Origin: Pseudoruegeria sp. SHC-113 | GTDB taxonomy: Bacteria > Pseudomonadota > Alphaproteobacteria > Rhodobacterales > Rhodobacteraceae | Assembly: GCF_025376885.1 (NCBI RefSeq) | Contig: NZ_JAHUBR010000002.1 | Coordinates: 1 to 64,000 of the forward strand | DNA length: 64,000 nt | Reading direction: 5' to 3' | In this document: positions 17,885 to 27,193 of the stretch, piece after piece | How positions within the stretch are numbered: the first letter of the stretch is position 1 | Layout: each line of letters opens with the position of its first letter | Position numbers and translations under genes: made by a program | The notes under the pieces: model-generated | The model's database searches: none | Seen by the model: only the letters and a program-made list of their open reading frames with translations | What the model was told of the DNA's origin: nothing

Positions 17885-18201
17885 GGATCCTCCGCCATCG
17901 CTTTGGTCAAACTCCCCCGACTAGATACCACCCGCCCCCGCAAAACAAGAGGGGCGGCATATGCTACCGTTTTCAGCCATCGCTCTGGAAAGACATGGAT
18001 TTCCGGTTTCAATGTCACGCAGAGCCTGTATCCTGCCCAAGCGCGCACCATGGCTTGCCGCGCATCCCTCAGCCCGCACTTGCGGTCTGGCCAAGCCATG
18101 CAACAGGGCGAAAAGCCCCCAGTACCTGAGTGCCGCTGCCCCGCACCGGAGCCGCGGAAAATGTGTTCGTGTGGGGCGAAAGCCCCGTCAGGGAGGAAAC
18201 C
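17885..18201. other. Intergenic region between divergent genes
   Basis: These 317 bases separate the divergent secreted-protein and sulfatase genes and contain no convincing gene. An inverted repeat CCGCCCC/GGGGCGG (17932-17938 with 17951-17957) is the only structure seen. Promoters for both directions should lie here, but no clear -35/-10 pair was found. Confidence 0.5.
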
Positions 18202-19800
18202 ATGCGTTCCCGAAATCCATTCCGTTTATCAACTTTGATCGGCCCCGGCGCCGCCGCCCTTGTGGCCGGTATAGCGCTCCTCACCACGCCGGTGGCCGCG
18301 CAGGACGGCAAGCCCAATATCCTCGTGATCTGGGGCGATGACGTCGGACAATCCAATATCTCCGCCTACACGATGGGGCTGATGGGCTACAAAACGCCCA
18401 ACATCGACCGCATCGCCGATGAGGGCATGATGTTCACCGATTACTACGGCGAGCAATCCTGCACCGCCGGGCGCTCCTCCTTCATCATGGGGCAATCGGT
18501 GTTCCGCACCGGGCTTTCGAAAGTCGGCCTGCCGGGCGCCGAAGAAGGCATGCAGATCGAGGATCCCACGATCGCGGGCCTCTTGAAGGCGCAGGGCTAC
18601 GCGACCGGCCAGTTCGGCAAGAACCACCTTGGCGACCGCGACGAGCACCTGCCCACGAACCACGGGTTTGATGAGTTCTTCGGCAACCTCTATCACCTCA
18701 ACGCCGAGGAAGAGCCGGAGAACGAGGATTACCCGCAGAACCCCGAGTTCCGCGAGCGCTTTGGCCCGCGCGGCGTGATCAAATCCTCCGCCGATGGCCA
18801 GATCGAAGACACCGGCCCCCTGACGCGCAAGCGCATGGAAACGGTGGACGATGAAACCGTCGCCGCGGCCATCGATTTCATCAAGCGCCAGGAAGAAGCG
18901 GGCACGCCGTGGTTCGTGTGGTGGTCCGGCACAAGGATGCATTTCCGCACCCATGTGTCCGCCGAAAAACGCCAGCTGGCAAATGAGATCGCAGGCAAGA
19001 ACGTCGATGAGTATCAAGCCGGCATGATCGAACACGATCTGCACATCGGGGAGTTCCTCGATCTGCTGGACGAGCTTGGCATCTCCGACAACACATTCGT
19101 GTTCTACTCCACCGACAACGGCCCGCATATGAACTCCTGGCCGGATGCCGCCATGACGCCGTTCTGGGGCGAGAAGAACACCAACTGGGAAGGCGCATGG
19201 CGCGTGCCGGCGATGGTCCGCTGGCCGGGCAAGATCGCGGCGGATACCGTCTCTAACGAGATCGTTCACCACATGGACTGGCTTCCGACCCTGCTTGCCA
19301 TGGCCGGAAACGAGACCGTGAAGGAAGATCTGCTGGACGGGATCACCGTGGCCGAAGTCGGCGGCGGGCGTGATTACCGCGTGCATCTGGACGGCTACAA
19401 CATCCTGCCGATGCTCACCGGGGAAACCGACAAGAGCCCGCGCAACGAGATCTTCTATTTCTCCGATGACGGGGATCTGATGGCCCTGCGCTATCAGGAT
19501 TGGAAGATCACCTTCTTGGAGCAAAAGGCTTGGTACACGCTGCGCGCCTGGATCGAACCGCTGACCCCGCTGCGCACGCCGCTGATCTTCAACCTGCGGC
19601 GCGACCCCTACGAGCGCGGCTACCGCACCTCCAACACCTTCTACGATTGGATGCTGGATCGCGCCTACATGCTGGTGCCAGCCCAGCAATACGTGGCCCA
19701 GTTCCTTGAGACCTTCAAGGAATACCCGCCACGTCAGGAGGCCGCCTCCTTCAGCCTTGATAAGGTCATGGAAAAGCTTTCTGAGCCCAGCTCGCAATAG
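18202..19800 (+). CDS. Periplasmic arylsulfatase (532 aa)
   Basis: A type I sulfatase of the alkaline phosphatase superfamily. A Sec signal peptide ends near residue 33 (PVAA|QDG). The metal-site segment VIWGDDVG follows. The sulfatase signature is SCTAGRSSF, with Cys87 expected to become formylglycine. Further blocks are FGKNHLGD, YSTDNGPHMNSWPDA and WRVPAMVRWPG. Cysteine-type sulfatases need a formylglycine-generating enzyme; none is in the window. ATG 18202 is set by GGGAGG. It heads a run of same-strand genes through 29133. The substrate is unknown; a sulfated organic from seawater or algal polysaccharide is a guess. Confidence 0.88.
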   Translation: MRSRNPFRLSTLIGPGAAALVAGIALLTTPVAAQDGKPNILVIWGDDVGQSNISAYTMGLMGYKTPNIDRIADEGMMFTDYYGEQSCTAGRSSFIMGQSVFRTGLSKVGLPGAEEGMQIEDPTIAGLLKAQGYATGQFGKNHLGDRDEHLPTNHGFDEFFGNLYHLNAEEEPENEDYPQNPEFRERFGPRGVIKSSADGQIEDTGPLTRKRMETVDDETVAAAIDFIKRQEEAGTPWFVWWSGTRMHFRTHVSAEKRQLANEIAGKNVDEYQAGMIEHDLHIGEFLDLLDELGISDNTFVFYSTDNGPHMNSWPDAAMTPFWGEKNTNWEGAWRVPAMVRWPGKIAADTVSNEIVHHMDWLPTLLAMAGNETVKEDLLDGITVAEVGGGRDYRVHLDGYNILPMLTGETDKSPRNEIFYFSDDGDLMALRYQDWKITFLEQKAWYTLRAWIEPLTPLRTPLIFNLRRDPYERGYRTSNTFYDWMLDRAYMLVPAQQYVAQFLETFKEYPPRQEAASFSLDKVMEKLSEPSSQ

Positions 19801-19838
19801 CGCGCGACGGCGTCTGAAAGCCCCGATACAGTCACAAG

Positions 19839-19866
19839 GCAGGGCCCCTCCCCGGGGCCCTGCTTT
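19839..19866 (+). terminator. Hairpin between sulfatase and HAD gene
   Basis: A perfect 10-bp stem (19839-19848 with 19854-19863) is followed by only three T. It may act as a partial terminator that sets lower expression of the downstream genes relative to the sulfatase. Confidence 0.6.
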
Positions 19867-19886
19867 CCCCACCCGGAGATCCGAGA

Positions 19887-20861
19887 ATGCGCCACATCGC
19901 CCTTGCCGCCTGTTTCACCGCCGCCCTCCCCGCCTTCGCCGATCCGCTGCCCTCGTGGAACGACACCGACACCAAGAGCCGCATCATCACCTTCGTGGAA
20001 GAGGTAACCGACCCGGCCGCAGATGGCTTCATCCCCGTCAAGGACCGGATCGCGACCTTCGACAACGACGGCACCCTCTGGGCCGAACAGCCCGCCTATT
20101 TCCAGCTTGTCTTCGCCATTGACCGCGTGGCCGAACTGGCCGCCGCTGATCCCGCAATCGCCGGCAGCGATGCCCTGAAAGCCGCCGCTGCGCGGGATTT
20201 CGCGGGCGTGTTGGCCAGCGGGGAAGAGGGGCTGATCGAGATCGTCAAAGCCTCCCACACCGGCATCGATACCGAAGCCTTCATCGCCTCGGTGTCCGAG
20301 TGGCTCGCCACCGCGCGCCATCCGCAAACCGGGCTTCTCTACAAGGAGATGACCTATCAGCCGATGGTCGAGCTGCTGCGCTACCTGCGGGATGAGGACT
20401 TCCAGACCTTCATCGTCTCTGGCGGCGGCATCCATTTCGTGCGCGCCTTCGCGGAAGAGGCCTACGGTATCCCGCCGCAGAATGTCGTCGGCAGTCAGGT
20501 GGCCACGACGTATGAGGTCGCCGGGGATGGCACGCCCAGCCTGATCAAACAGCCCGAGCTGTTCTTCGTGGACGACAAGGAGGGCAAGCCCGTGGGCATC
20601 GACAACCACATCGGCAAGCGCCCGGTGATCGCGGTTGGCAATTCCGACGGCGATTTCGCCATGCTCGAATACACCACCGCCGGCGAAGGCCCCCGCCTTG
20701 GCATCCTGTTGCACCACACCGATGCCGAACGCGAGTTCGCCTATGATCGCGAGGGCCATATTGGTGTGCTGAACCGGGGGCTCGACGAGGCCGAGGCTCG
20801 CGGCTGGGTTCTGATCGACATGGCCTCCGACTGGAGCCGCATCTACACGGGAGCACGGTAG
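19887..20861 (+). CDS. Secreted HAD-family phosphatase (324 aa)
   Basis: A haloacid dehalogenase-type hydrolase. The short signal peptide ends around residue 18 (PAFA|DP), so it is periplasmic. Motif I is TFDNDGTLW with nucleophile Asp59. Motif II is FIVSGGGI. Motif III/IV are in the lysine-containing HIGKRPVIAVGNSDGDFAML. A helical cap (about 80-150) lies between motifs I and II. It resembles phosphoserine-phosphatase-like HAD proteins found next to sulfatases. A likely role is releasing phosphate from a periplasmic substrate, but the substrate is not evident. It lies five bases upstream of the MoxR gene. Confidence 0.82.
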   Translation: MRHIALAACFTAALPAFADPLPSWNDTDTKSRIITFVEEVTDPAADGFIPVKDRIATFDNDGTLWAEQPAYFQLVFAIDRVAELAAADPAIAGSDALKAAAARDFAGVLASGEEGLIEIVKASHTGIDTEAFIASVSEWLATARHPQTGLLYKEMTYQPMVELLRYLRDEDFQTFIVSGGGIHFVRAFAEEAYGIPPQNVVGSQVATTYEVAGDGTPSLIKQPELFFVDDKEGKPVGIDNHIGKRPVIAVGNSDGDFAMLEYTTAGEGPRLGILLHHTDAEREFAYDREGHIGVLNRGLDEAEARGWVLIDMASDWSRIYTGAR

Positions 20862-20866
20862 CCACC

Positions 20867-21865
20867 ATGAGCGCGCGAGACCAGATCGAGGCCCTGAAGG
20901 GCCGCATGGGCCAGTCGATCATCGGGCAGGAAGCGGTGATCGACCGCCTCCTGATCGGGCTTCTGGCCAATGGCAACCTGCTGGTTGAAGGCCTGCCCGG
21001 CCTTGCAAAAACCCGCGCCATCAAGGCGCTGGCCAAGAACCTTGAGGCCGATTTCAGCCGCATCCAGTTCACGCCTGATCTGCTACCGGCCGATGTGACG
21101 GGCACCGAGGTCTATCATCAGGGCGCAGAAGGCGCGGAGTTCCGGTTTGAAGCCGGGCCGATCTTCGCCAACATCGTGCTCGCCGACGAGATCAACCGCG
21201 CGCCTGCCAAGGTGCAATCGGCGCTTCTGGAGGCGATGGAGGAGCGGCAAGTTACAGTGGCGGGCAAGACCCACAAGATGCCGCCACTGTTCATGGTGAT
21301 GGCCACCCAGAACCCGGTGGAGCAGGAAGGCACCTATGCGCTCCCCGAAGCGCAGATGGACCGTTTCCTCATGCATGTGCTCATCACCTACCCGCCCATC
21401 GAGGATGAGGTGGAGGTGATCCGCCTTGTGCGCGGCGAGGAACAGGCTGCCGTGGCTGCGGCTTCGGGCACGGACGCGAAAGCGAAAGCCCCTGCCCCTG
21501 CGGTGATCCCGCAGCAGGCGGTGTTTGAAGCCCGGCAGGAGATCGCCGCGCTGCATGTATCTGATGCCATTGATCAATATTGCGCCGCGCTCGTCTATGC
21601 CACGCGCACGCCGGAGGCTTACTCCGAGGATCTGGCCCGCTGGATCGAGGTCGGCGGCAGCCCGCGTGCCTCGCTCGCGCTTGATAAATGCAGCCGCGCG
21701 CACGCCTGGATGGCGGGGCGCGATTACGTCGATCCGCAGGACGTGCAGGCGGTCGCGCCTGATGTCTTCCGCCACCGTCTGGCGCTCAGCTTTGAAGCGC
21801 AGGGCGAAGGCATCTCGCCCGATGCCGTGACGGCGGAGATCCTGAAACTGGTGGCTCTGGGATAG
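20867..21865 (+). CDS. MoxR-family AAA ATPase
   Basis: A 332-residue cytoplasmic AAA+ ATPase. Walker A is GLPGLAKT (42-49), and Walker B with sensor is NIVLADEINRAPAKVQSALL. ATQNPVEQEGTYALPEAQMD is the typical MoxR sensor 1 block. The lid domain includes GGSPRASLALDKCSRAHA. An Ala/Lys/Pro insert (about 200-215) is unusual. MoxR proteins work as chaperones with vWA proteins to mature or activate enzymes. Here the vWA partners are three and four genes downstream. It is followed four bases later by the DUF58 gene. Confidence 0.92.
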   Translation: MSARDQIEALKGRMGQSIIGQEAVIDRLLIGLLANGNLLVEGLPGLAKTRAIKALAKNLEADFSRIQFTPDLLPADVTGTEVYHQGAEGAEFRFEAGPIFANIVLADEINRAPAKVQSALLEAMEERQVTVAGKTHKMPPLFMVMATQNPVEQEGTYALPEAQMDRFLMHVLITYPPIEDEVEVIRLVRGEEQAAVAAASGTDAKAKAPAPAVIPQQAVFEARQEIAALHVSDAIDQYCAALVYATRTPEAYSEDLARWIEVGGSPRASLALDKCSRAHAWMAGRDYVDPQDVQAVAPDVFRHRLALSFEAQGEGISPDAVTAEILKLVALG

Positions 21866-21869
21866 CGCC

Positions 21870-22865
21870 ATGCGGGATCGGGCGGCCAGAACACGGGCGG
21901 GGCTGGACAAGCCTCCGCGCGGCGCGCAGGCGCCCCGCGATCCGCGCCTCTATGCCGATCTGGATCACCTGCGCGCTCTGGAAGCGCAGGCCCGCAGCCT
22001 CACCTTCCTGCCGCGCCAGCCCGCGGGCAGCGTGCTCAACGGTCGCCACGCCTCCCGCCTGCGCGGGCGCGGGCTGAACTTCGAGGAATTGCGCGACTAC
22101 CTCCCCAGCGACGACGTGCGGTCGATCGACTGGAAGGTCACCGCCCGCACCGGCACACCCCATGTGCGCGTCTACACCGAGGAGCGCGACCGCCCTGCCC
22201 TTATCGTGGTGGACCAGCGAATGAGCATGTTCTTCGGCTCGGTGCACAACCTCAAAAGCGTCACCGCCGCCGAAGCCGCCGCGCTGGCCGCGCATCGCAT
22301 TCTGGATCAGGGTGATCGCGTTGGCGGCATCGTCTTTGGCGACGGCGCGGACCCGCTGGAGTTCCGCCCCAAACGCAACCGCGCCGCTGTCTCCGCCTTC
22401 CTCACGGCGCTGGCCAAGGCCAACCTTGCCTTGCACGCCGAAGCCCCGCCGCAAGCCCCCTTGGCGCTGAACACGGTGCTGAAATCCGTCTCCCGCCTCG
22501 CCACGCGCGATCACCTCGTGCTCCTGATCAGCGATTTTGACGGGATCGACGCCCGCACAGAGATCCTGATGAAGGGCATCGCGCGGCACAATGATCTGAT
22601 CCTTCTGCCGGTCTGGGATCCGAGCGCCCGCGCCATGCCCTTCCGCGAGCGGCTGGTGATCTCGGACGGCGATCTGCAGGCCGAGATCGACATGGAACGC
22701 GCCGACACCACCCGCGCGCTGGAGGCCGCCGGAGCGGCGCGGCTCGAACGTGTGCTTGGCTGGCAAAACACCGCCGGCGCGCCCGTGCTGCCGCTCTCCA
22801 CCGCGGAAGACACCCTGCCCCAGATCCGCCGCCTGATGGGCCTTGGGGCCGGGAGGCGCAGATGA
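21870..22865 (+). CDS. DUF58 domain protein
   Basis: A 331-residue protein of the DUF58 family, whose members sit next to moxR in most genomes. The signature FEELRDYLPSDDVRSIDWKV is present near residues 71-90. The following half has a vWA-like fold (ALIVVDQRMSMF). The N-terminus is soluble, without the two membrane helices found in some longer homologues. It overlaps the next gene by four bases (ATGA), which indicates translational coupling. Function is unknown, and partnership with MoxR is established mainly from gene neighbourhood. Confidence 0.88.
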   Translation: MRDRAARTRAGLDKPPRGAQAPRDPRLYADLDHLRALEAQARSLTFLPRQPAGSVLNGRHASRLRGRGLNFEELRDYLPSDDVRSIDWKVTARTGTPHVRVYTEERDRPALIVVDQRMSMFFGSVHNLKSVTAAEAAALAAHRILDQGDRVGGIVFGDGADPLEFRPKRNRAAVSAFLTALAKANLALHAEAPPQAPLALNTVLKSVSRLATRDHLVLLISDFDGIDARTEILMKGIARHNDLILLPVWDPSARAMPFRERLVISDGDLQAEIDMERADTTRALEAAGAARLERVLGWQNTAGAPVLPLSTAEDTLPQIRRLMGLGAGRRR

Positions 22866-23335
22866 GCGATCAGCCCACCTCCCTTGCCGGAATGATCGAC
22901 ACGCTCAACGACGTGGAAGCCCCCGCGCCGATCTCCATGCTGCCGCAAACCGGCGGCTGGATCGTGGCCGCCGTGCTGCTGGCCGCGCTACTGATCTGGC
23001 TCGCCCTGCGCTGGCACCGCAGCTACAAGGCCGAGGCCTATCGCCGGGCCGGGGTGGCGGCCCTGAAAGCCCTGCCCGAAGGCGATCTGGCGGGGGCCGA
23101 GATCCTGCTGCGCCGCACCGCCATCGCCGGCTTCGGCCGCGCCCGCGTGGCCGGATTGCAGGGCGAGGACTGGCTCGCCTTCCTCGAAACCACCTGCCCC
23201 GGCGCGGGATTTCACTCCGAGGCTGGCCGCAGCCTCGCCGCCGCGCCCTATGCGCCTGCCGCCGCCCAAGCGCCCGAGGCCCGCGCGCTTGCCGCCCGCT
23301 GGATCGACCAACACCGAAGGGAGGCCGCCGGATGA
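22862..23335 (+). CDS. DUF4381 membrane protein (157 aa)
   Basis: A small protein with one membrane helix (about residues 38-58, GWIVAAVLLAALLIWLAL) and a cytoplasmic helical C-terminal half beginning RWHRSYKAEAYRRAG. DUF4381 proteins lie between DUF58 and BatA genes in this type of cluster. It overlaps both neighbours by four bases. It may link the MoxR/DUF58 pair to the membrane-bound vWA proteins. That is inference. Confidence 0.82.
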   Translation: MSDQPTSLAGMIDTLNDVEAPAPISMLPQTGGWIVAAVLLAALLIWLALRWHRSYKAEAYRRAGVAALKALPEGDLAGAEILLRRTAIAGFGRARVAGLQGEDWLAFLETTCPGAGFHSEAGRSLAAAPYAPAAAQAPEARALAARWIDQHRREAAG

Positions 23336-24339
23336 TCGAGCTGCTCTTCCCATGGGCTTTCCTCGCCCTGCCCCTGCCATGGCTCTGGCGGCGTTTCACG
23401 CCCCCGCATCGCGAGCAGGTGCCCGCCCTGCGCGTGCCCTTCTTCGGCGATCTGGCCGAGGCCGCCGGGGCCAATGTGGGCGCGGGCTCCGTGGTGCTGC
23501 GCCATTCGCGCTGGCAGCTGGCGGCGGGCTGGGTGGCGTGGATCCTGATCCTCACCGCGCTCGCCCGCCCGGTGCAACTGGGCGAGGCCATCGAGGAAAC
23601 CCGCGCCGCGCGCGACGTGATCCTCGCCATCGACATCTCGGGTTCCATGGACGAGCGCGACATGCCTGATGCCGCAGGCAATCCGCAGCAGCGCCTTGCC
23701 ACCGTGAAGGACGTGGTGGGCGAGTTTATCACCGCCCGCGAGGGTGACCGCGTGGCGCTCATCGTCTTTGGCACCAAGGCCTTCCTGCAGGCCCCGCTGA
23801 CCGAAGATCTGGAAAGCCTGCGCGAACTGCTCGATCAAACCACCGTCGGCATGGCCGGGCCGCACACCGCCATCGGCGATTCCATCGGTCTTGCCATCCG
23901 CACGTTCGAGAACTCCGAGATAGAGCAGCGGCTGATGATCCTGCTGTCGGACGGCTCCGACACCGCCAGCCGCATGACGCCGATCAACGCCGCCGAGATC
24001 GCCGCCGGGGAGGGCGTCACGATCCATACCGTCGCCGTGGGCGATCCCGATGGGGAGGGCGAAAACCGGGTGGATCTCTCCACGCTGGAAGATATCGCCC
24101 GGCGCACCGGCGGGCAGACCTTCTTTGCCGGAGACGCCGAAACGCTCGCCGGGATCTATGCCGAAATCGACGCGCTCACCCCGCGCGAAACCGAAACGCT
24201 CTCCTACCGCCCGCGCACGCCGCTTTCGCATCTGTTCCTCGGGGCCGGGCTGCTGGTGGGGCTTTCTTTTCTGCTCTCCATGCTCGCAGGCCAGCGGCGA
24301 CGGGCACAAGCGCCGAAAACGGAAGGGACTGCCGCATGA
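23332..24339 (+). CDS. BatA-like vWA membrane protein (335 aa)
   Basis: It starts at ATG 23332 inside the stop of the DUF4381 gene; a longer reading upstream is only that gene in another frame. There are membrane helices at about residues 1-20 and 65-85, and a C-terminal one at about 298-320. The von Willebrand A domain (about 90-285) has an intact metal site: DISGSMDERD, a threonine in GPHTAIGDS, and the LLSDGSD block. BatA-type proteins present their vWA domain in the periplasm. It is coupled by ATGA overlap to the next vWA gene. Confidence 0.9.
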   Translation: MIELLFPWAFLALPLPWLWRRFTPPHREQVPALRVPFFGDLAEAAGANVGAGSVVLRHSRWQLAAGWVAWILILTALARPVQLGEAIEETRAARDVILAIDISGSMDERDMPDAAGNPQQRLATVKDVVGEFITAREGDRVALIVFGTKAFLQAPLTEDLESLRELLDQTTVGMAGPHTAIGDSIGLAIRTFENSEIEQRLMILLSDGSDTASRMTPINAAEIAAGEGVTIHTVAVGDPDGEGENRVDLSTLEDIARRTGGQTFFAGDAETLAGIYAEIDALTPRETETLSYRPRTPLSHLFLGAGLLVGLSFLLSMLAGQRRRAQAPKTEGTAA

Positions 24340-25865
24340 GCGCCCTTGCCGCCAGCCTTGAGGCCTTCCACTTTCTGCGCCCGCTCTGGCTCTTGGCGGT
24401 GCCGGTGCTTGCACTGCTGTGGTGGCTGGCCCGCCGCGCCAACCGCCCCGACACCAGCGCCATCGCCCGCCTGCCTGCGCACATTGCCGCCGCGCTCACC
24501 ATCGGTGCGCCGGAGGGCCGTCGCTTCCAGCCGGTAGACGGCGTGGCGCTGGCGCTGCTCTGCGCCGCCATCGGCGCCGCCGGGCCGACGTGGAGCCGGG
24601 TGCCCAACCCTTTCGTCTCCCAACTCGCGCCCGTGGTGATCGTGATGGAAGCGGGCAAGGAGATGCGCGAGACCGACATCGCGCCTGACCGCATGGAGCG
24701 CGCCAAGCAGAAGGTGCGCGATCTGCTCAGCTTGCGCGCCGGCGGGCGCAACGCGCTCGTTACCTACGCCGGAAGCGCCCATCGCGTGGTGCCTTTCACC
24801 GAAGATCCCAGCGTGATCACCCCTTATCTGGAGGGCCTTGGGCCCGAGATCATGCCGGTGGACGGGCGCGATGCGTCTCAGGCGCTCGCTCTGGCACAAG
24901 AGGTGGCCGCAAGCGAAGGCGCGTCGGCGATCCTTTTCGTGCTGGCCACGCTGGATCAGGCCGATGTCTCCACCTTCACACCCGCCGCGCCCGAAATCGC
25001 CTTTCTGGTAATGGCCCCGGAAGGGGTGAGCGCGGGCGGGCTGGACGGGCTCTCCACGCTGATCACCCAGCGCGTCACGCCTGACGGGAGCGACGTGGCC
25101 GCAATCGACCGCCGCCTCAACGCCGCCTACCGCGCAGCGCTTCTGCAGGATGAGCGCCAGCAATGGGATGATCGGGGCTGGCTCTTTGCCTGGCCCGCTG
25201 CGCTCCTGTTGCTGCTCTCCTTCCGGCGCGGCTGGGTGATGCGATGGGCCATGATCGCCGGGCTGGCGGTCACGATGCTTCCCGCCCAGCAGGCCCGCGC
25301 GGACGGGCTGGCGGATTGGTTCCTCACCCCCGACCAGCAGGGCCAGATCGCCTTCAACCGCAAGGACTACGCCCGCGCGGCCGAGCTCTTTGTGGATCCG
25401 GACTGGCAGGCCTACAGCCTTTACAAAAGTGGCCAATATGCCGAGGCCGCCGAGGCCTACGCGCGTCTGGACAGCTCCAACGCCGCCATGGGCGAAGGCA
25501 TGGCCCACATCAAGAACCGCGCCTACCGCGACGGCGTGCGCGCCTTTGAAAAAGCGGTGGAGCGCGACCCGGACAACGCCGCCGCCGCCGAGAACCTCGA
25601 GATCTCCAAAGAGATCGTGGAATATGTGGAAAGCACCCGCGAGCAAAGCGACACCGGCGAGGATCAGGGCATCGGCGCGGATGATGTCGTGTTCGACAAC
25701 GAAGCCGCGCGCGGCGCGGAAACCGAGATCGACGCGCAGGAGAACGGCCCCGAAATCCTGACCGCCGAGCAATGGATGAACACGGTGGACACCCGCACCG
25801 GCGATTTCCTCCGCCAGAGATTTGTTCAGGAAAACGCGGCGCGCACGCAGGGAGACGGGCAATGA
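24336..25865 (+). CDS. BatB/BatC-like vWA plus TPR protein, degenerate metal site
   Basis: A 509-residue protein. Membrane segments are near 15-32, 68-85 and about 285-320. The vWA-like domain covers about 98-270, and a periplasmic TPR region about 330-420 (QGQIAFNRKDYARAAELF, DGVRAFEKAVERDPDNAAAA). A Glu/Asp-rich tail follows. Where the MIDAS motif DxSxS is expected, the sequence reads VIVMEAGKEM (Glu105, Gly107, Glu109), so metal-dependent binding is probably lost. It corresponds to a BatB-BatC fusion. It overlaps BatA and BatD genes by four bases each. Confidence 0.85.
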   Translation: MSALAASLEAFHFLRPLWLLAVPVLALLWWLARRANRPDTSAIARLPAHIAAALTIGAPEGRRFQPVDGVALALLCAAIGAAGPTWSRVPNPFVSQLAPVVIVMEAGKEMRETDIAPDRMERAKQKVRDLLSLRAGGRNALVTYAGSAHRVVPFTEDPSVITPYLEGLGPEIMPVDGRDASQALALAQEVAASEGASAILFVLATLDQADVSTFTPAAPEIAFLVMAPEGVSAGGLDGLSTLITQRVTPDGSDVAAIDRRLNAAYRAALLQDERQQWDDRGWLFAWPAALLLLLSFRRGWVMRWAMIAGLAVTMLPAQQARADGLADWFLTPDQQGQIAFNRKDYARAAELFVDPDWQAYSLYKSGQYAEAAEAYARLDSSNAAMGEGMAHIKNRAYRDGVRAFEKAVERDPDNAAAAENLEISKEIVEYVESTREQSDTGEDQGIGADDVVFDNEAARGAETEIDAQENGPEILTAEQWMNTVDTRTGDFLRQRFVQENAARTQGDGQ

Positions 25866-27193
25866 GGCGCGCCCTGATCCTGCTCACGCTCACGGCGCTT
25901 CTGCCGCTGCCTTCGGCCGCGCAGGTGTTTGACATCGGCTCGGGCAACACGGCCACAAGCCAGCAACAGCAGCAGGAAACCCCACCAGAAACCCTTGCCG
26001 AGCCGCAGCTTACGGTGGATCTCCCTGAGGCGCCCGTCATCCCAGGCCAACCCGTGGTGGTGCGCATGAAGGTGCTGGTGCCAACGTGGCTCTCCAAACC
26101 CATCACCTTCCCGCCGCTGGAGGTGCCCAACGTCATCACCCGGCTGGGCGAGCGTTCCACGACGCCGGTGAGCGAGACAGTGAATGGCGAAACATGGTCC
26201 GGCGTAAGCCGCACCTACAGGCTCTATCCGATGGTGGCCGGCGATTTCGCGATCCCGCCACAGGAGCTGCAAGTGCTCTATGCGGAGCCGGGCAAAACCG
26301 AGCCGCTGCAGGCGAGCCTGCAAACGCCCGAAATCCGCTTCTCTGCCGCTCTGCCTCAGGGTGCGGAAGGGCTTTCGCCCTTCGTGGCCGCGGAGAGGCT
26401 TGAGATCAGTGAGACCATCGAGGGCACCCCCGATGCATTGATCCCCGGCGCGAGCTTCACCCGCACGATCACTGCTAAGATCACCGGCACCACACCGATC
26501 CTGCTGCCGCAGCTTCTGGGGGCCGACAGCCTGCCGGGGCTCGCCGCCTACCCTGCCGAGCCCGTGATCACCGAGAGCGAGAACCGCGGCGTGCTATCCG
26601 GCACGCGGGTTGAGAAGACCACCTATGTGGCCGAAGCCGGCTTCGAGGGCAGCCTGCCCGGCGTCGCTCTTTCGTGGTGGGACCTGTCCAAGAACGCCGT
26701 TCAGGACGCCGGGACGGACCCCCTCGCCCTCTTTTCCGACGGCCCAACACCAGCAGCGCCTGAATCCACGCCGGAAAGCCGTCTTCGGCTCTATCTCGCG
26801 CTCGCCGCCGGGGCCCTTCTGCTGCTGGCCACTGGGATGTTGGCGCGCTTTCTCGCCCCGCGCCTCAAAGCCCGGCGAACTGCCCGCCATGCCGCCTATC
26901 TTGCCTCCGAGGCCCATGCCTATGCGCTGCTGAAAGAATCCGTCGCGGCGCAGGATTACGGCGCGAGCCTCACAGCGCTTTCGCTGTGGGAGGCCCGGCT
27001 GGGCGGCGCCCGCGCCACAGAACTGCGCACAGCCCTTCAATCCGCCTCCGCTTCTGCCTACGGTGGCCAGAGTGCCTCCGATTGGAGCGCCGTGTGCCGG
27101 GCGATGGAAAAGGCCCGCGCTGCCGCCAGCCGCACCGAAACCTCCAAACGGCAGGCCGCCCTGCCGCCGCTCAATCCCGGAACCCCTGCATGA
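25862..27193 (+). CDS. BatD-like periplasmic protein (443 aa)
   Basis: The start ATG 25862 overlaps the previous stop. It has a signal peptide (about 1-20, PSAA|QVF) and a Gln-rich stretch (TATSQQQQQETP). Beta-rich BatD/oxygen-tolerance domain repeats run over about 40-310. One membrane helix (about 320-340) and a cytoplasmic helical tail end the protein. BatD belongs with BatA/BatB in MoxR-vWA clusters. Its 3' end overlaps the octaheme cytochrome gene by four bases, so translation of the cytochrome is coupled to the Bat proteins. Confidence 0.82.
   Translation: MRRALILLTLTALLPLPSAAQVFDIGSGNTATSQQQQQETPPETLAEPQLTVDLPEAPVIPGQPVVVRMKVLVPTWLSKPITFPPLEVPNVITRLGERSTTPVSETVNGETWSGVSRTYRLYPMVAGDFAIPPQELQVLYAEPGKTEPLQASLQTPEIRFSAALPQGAEGLSPFVAAERLEISETIEGTPDALIPGASFTRTITAKITGTTPILLPQLLGADSLPGLAAYPAEPVITESENRGVLSGTRVEKTTYVAEAGFEGSLPGVALSWWDLSKNAVQDAGTDPLALFSDGPTPAAPESTPESRLRLYLALAAGALLLLATGMLARFLAPRLKARRTARHAAYLASEAHAYALLKESVAAQDYGASLTALSLWEARLGGARATELRTALQSASASAYGGQSASDWSAVCRAMEKARAAASRTETSKRQAALPPLNPGTPA

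Noticed and set aside
22843-23331. Apparent N-terminal extension of the BatA-like gene
   Set aside because: This stretch is the DUF4381 gene read in another frame; the membrane helix and the ATGA overlap place the start at 23332.
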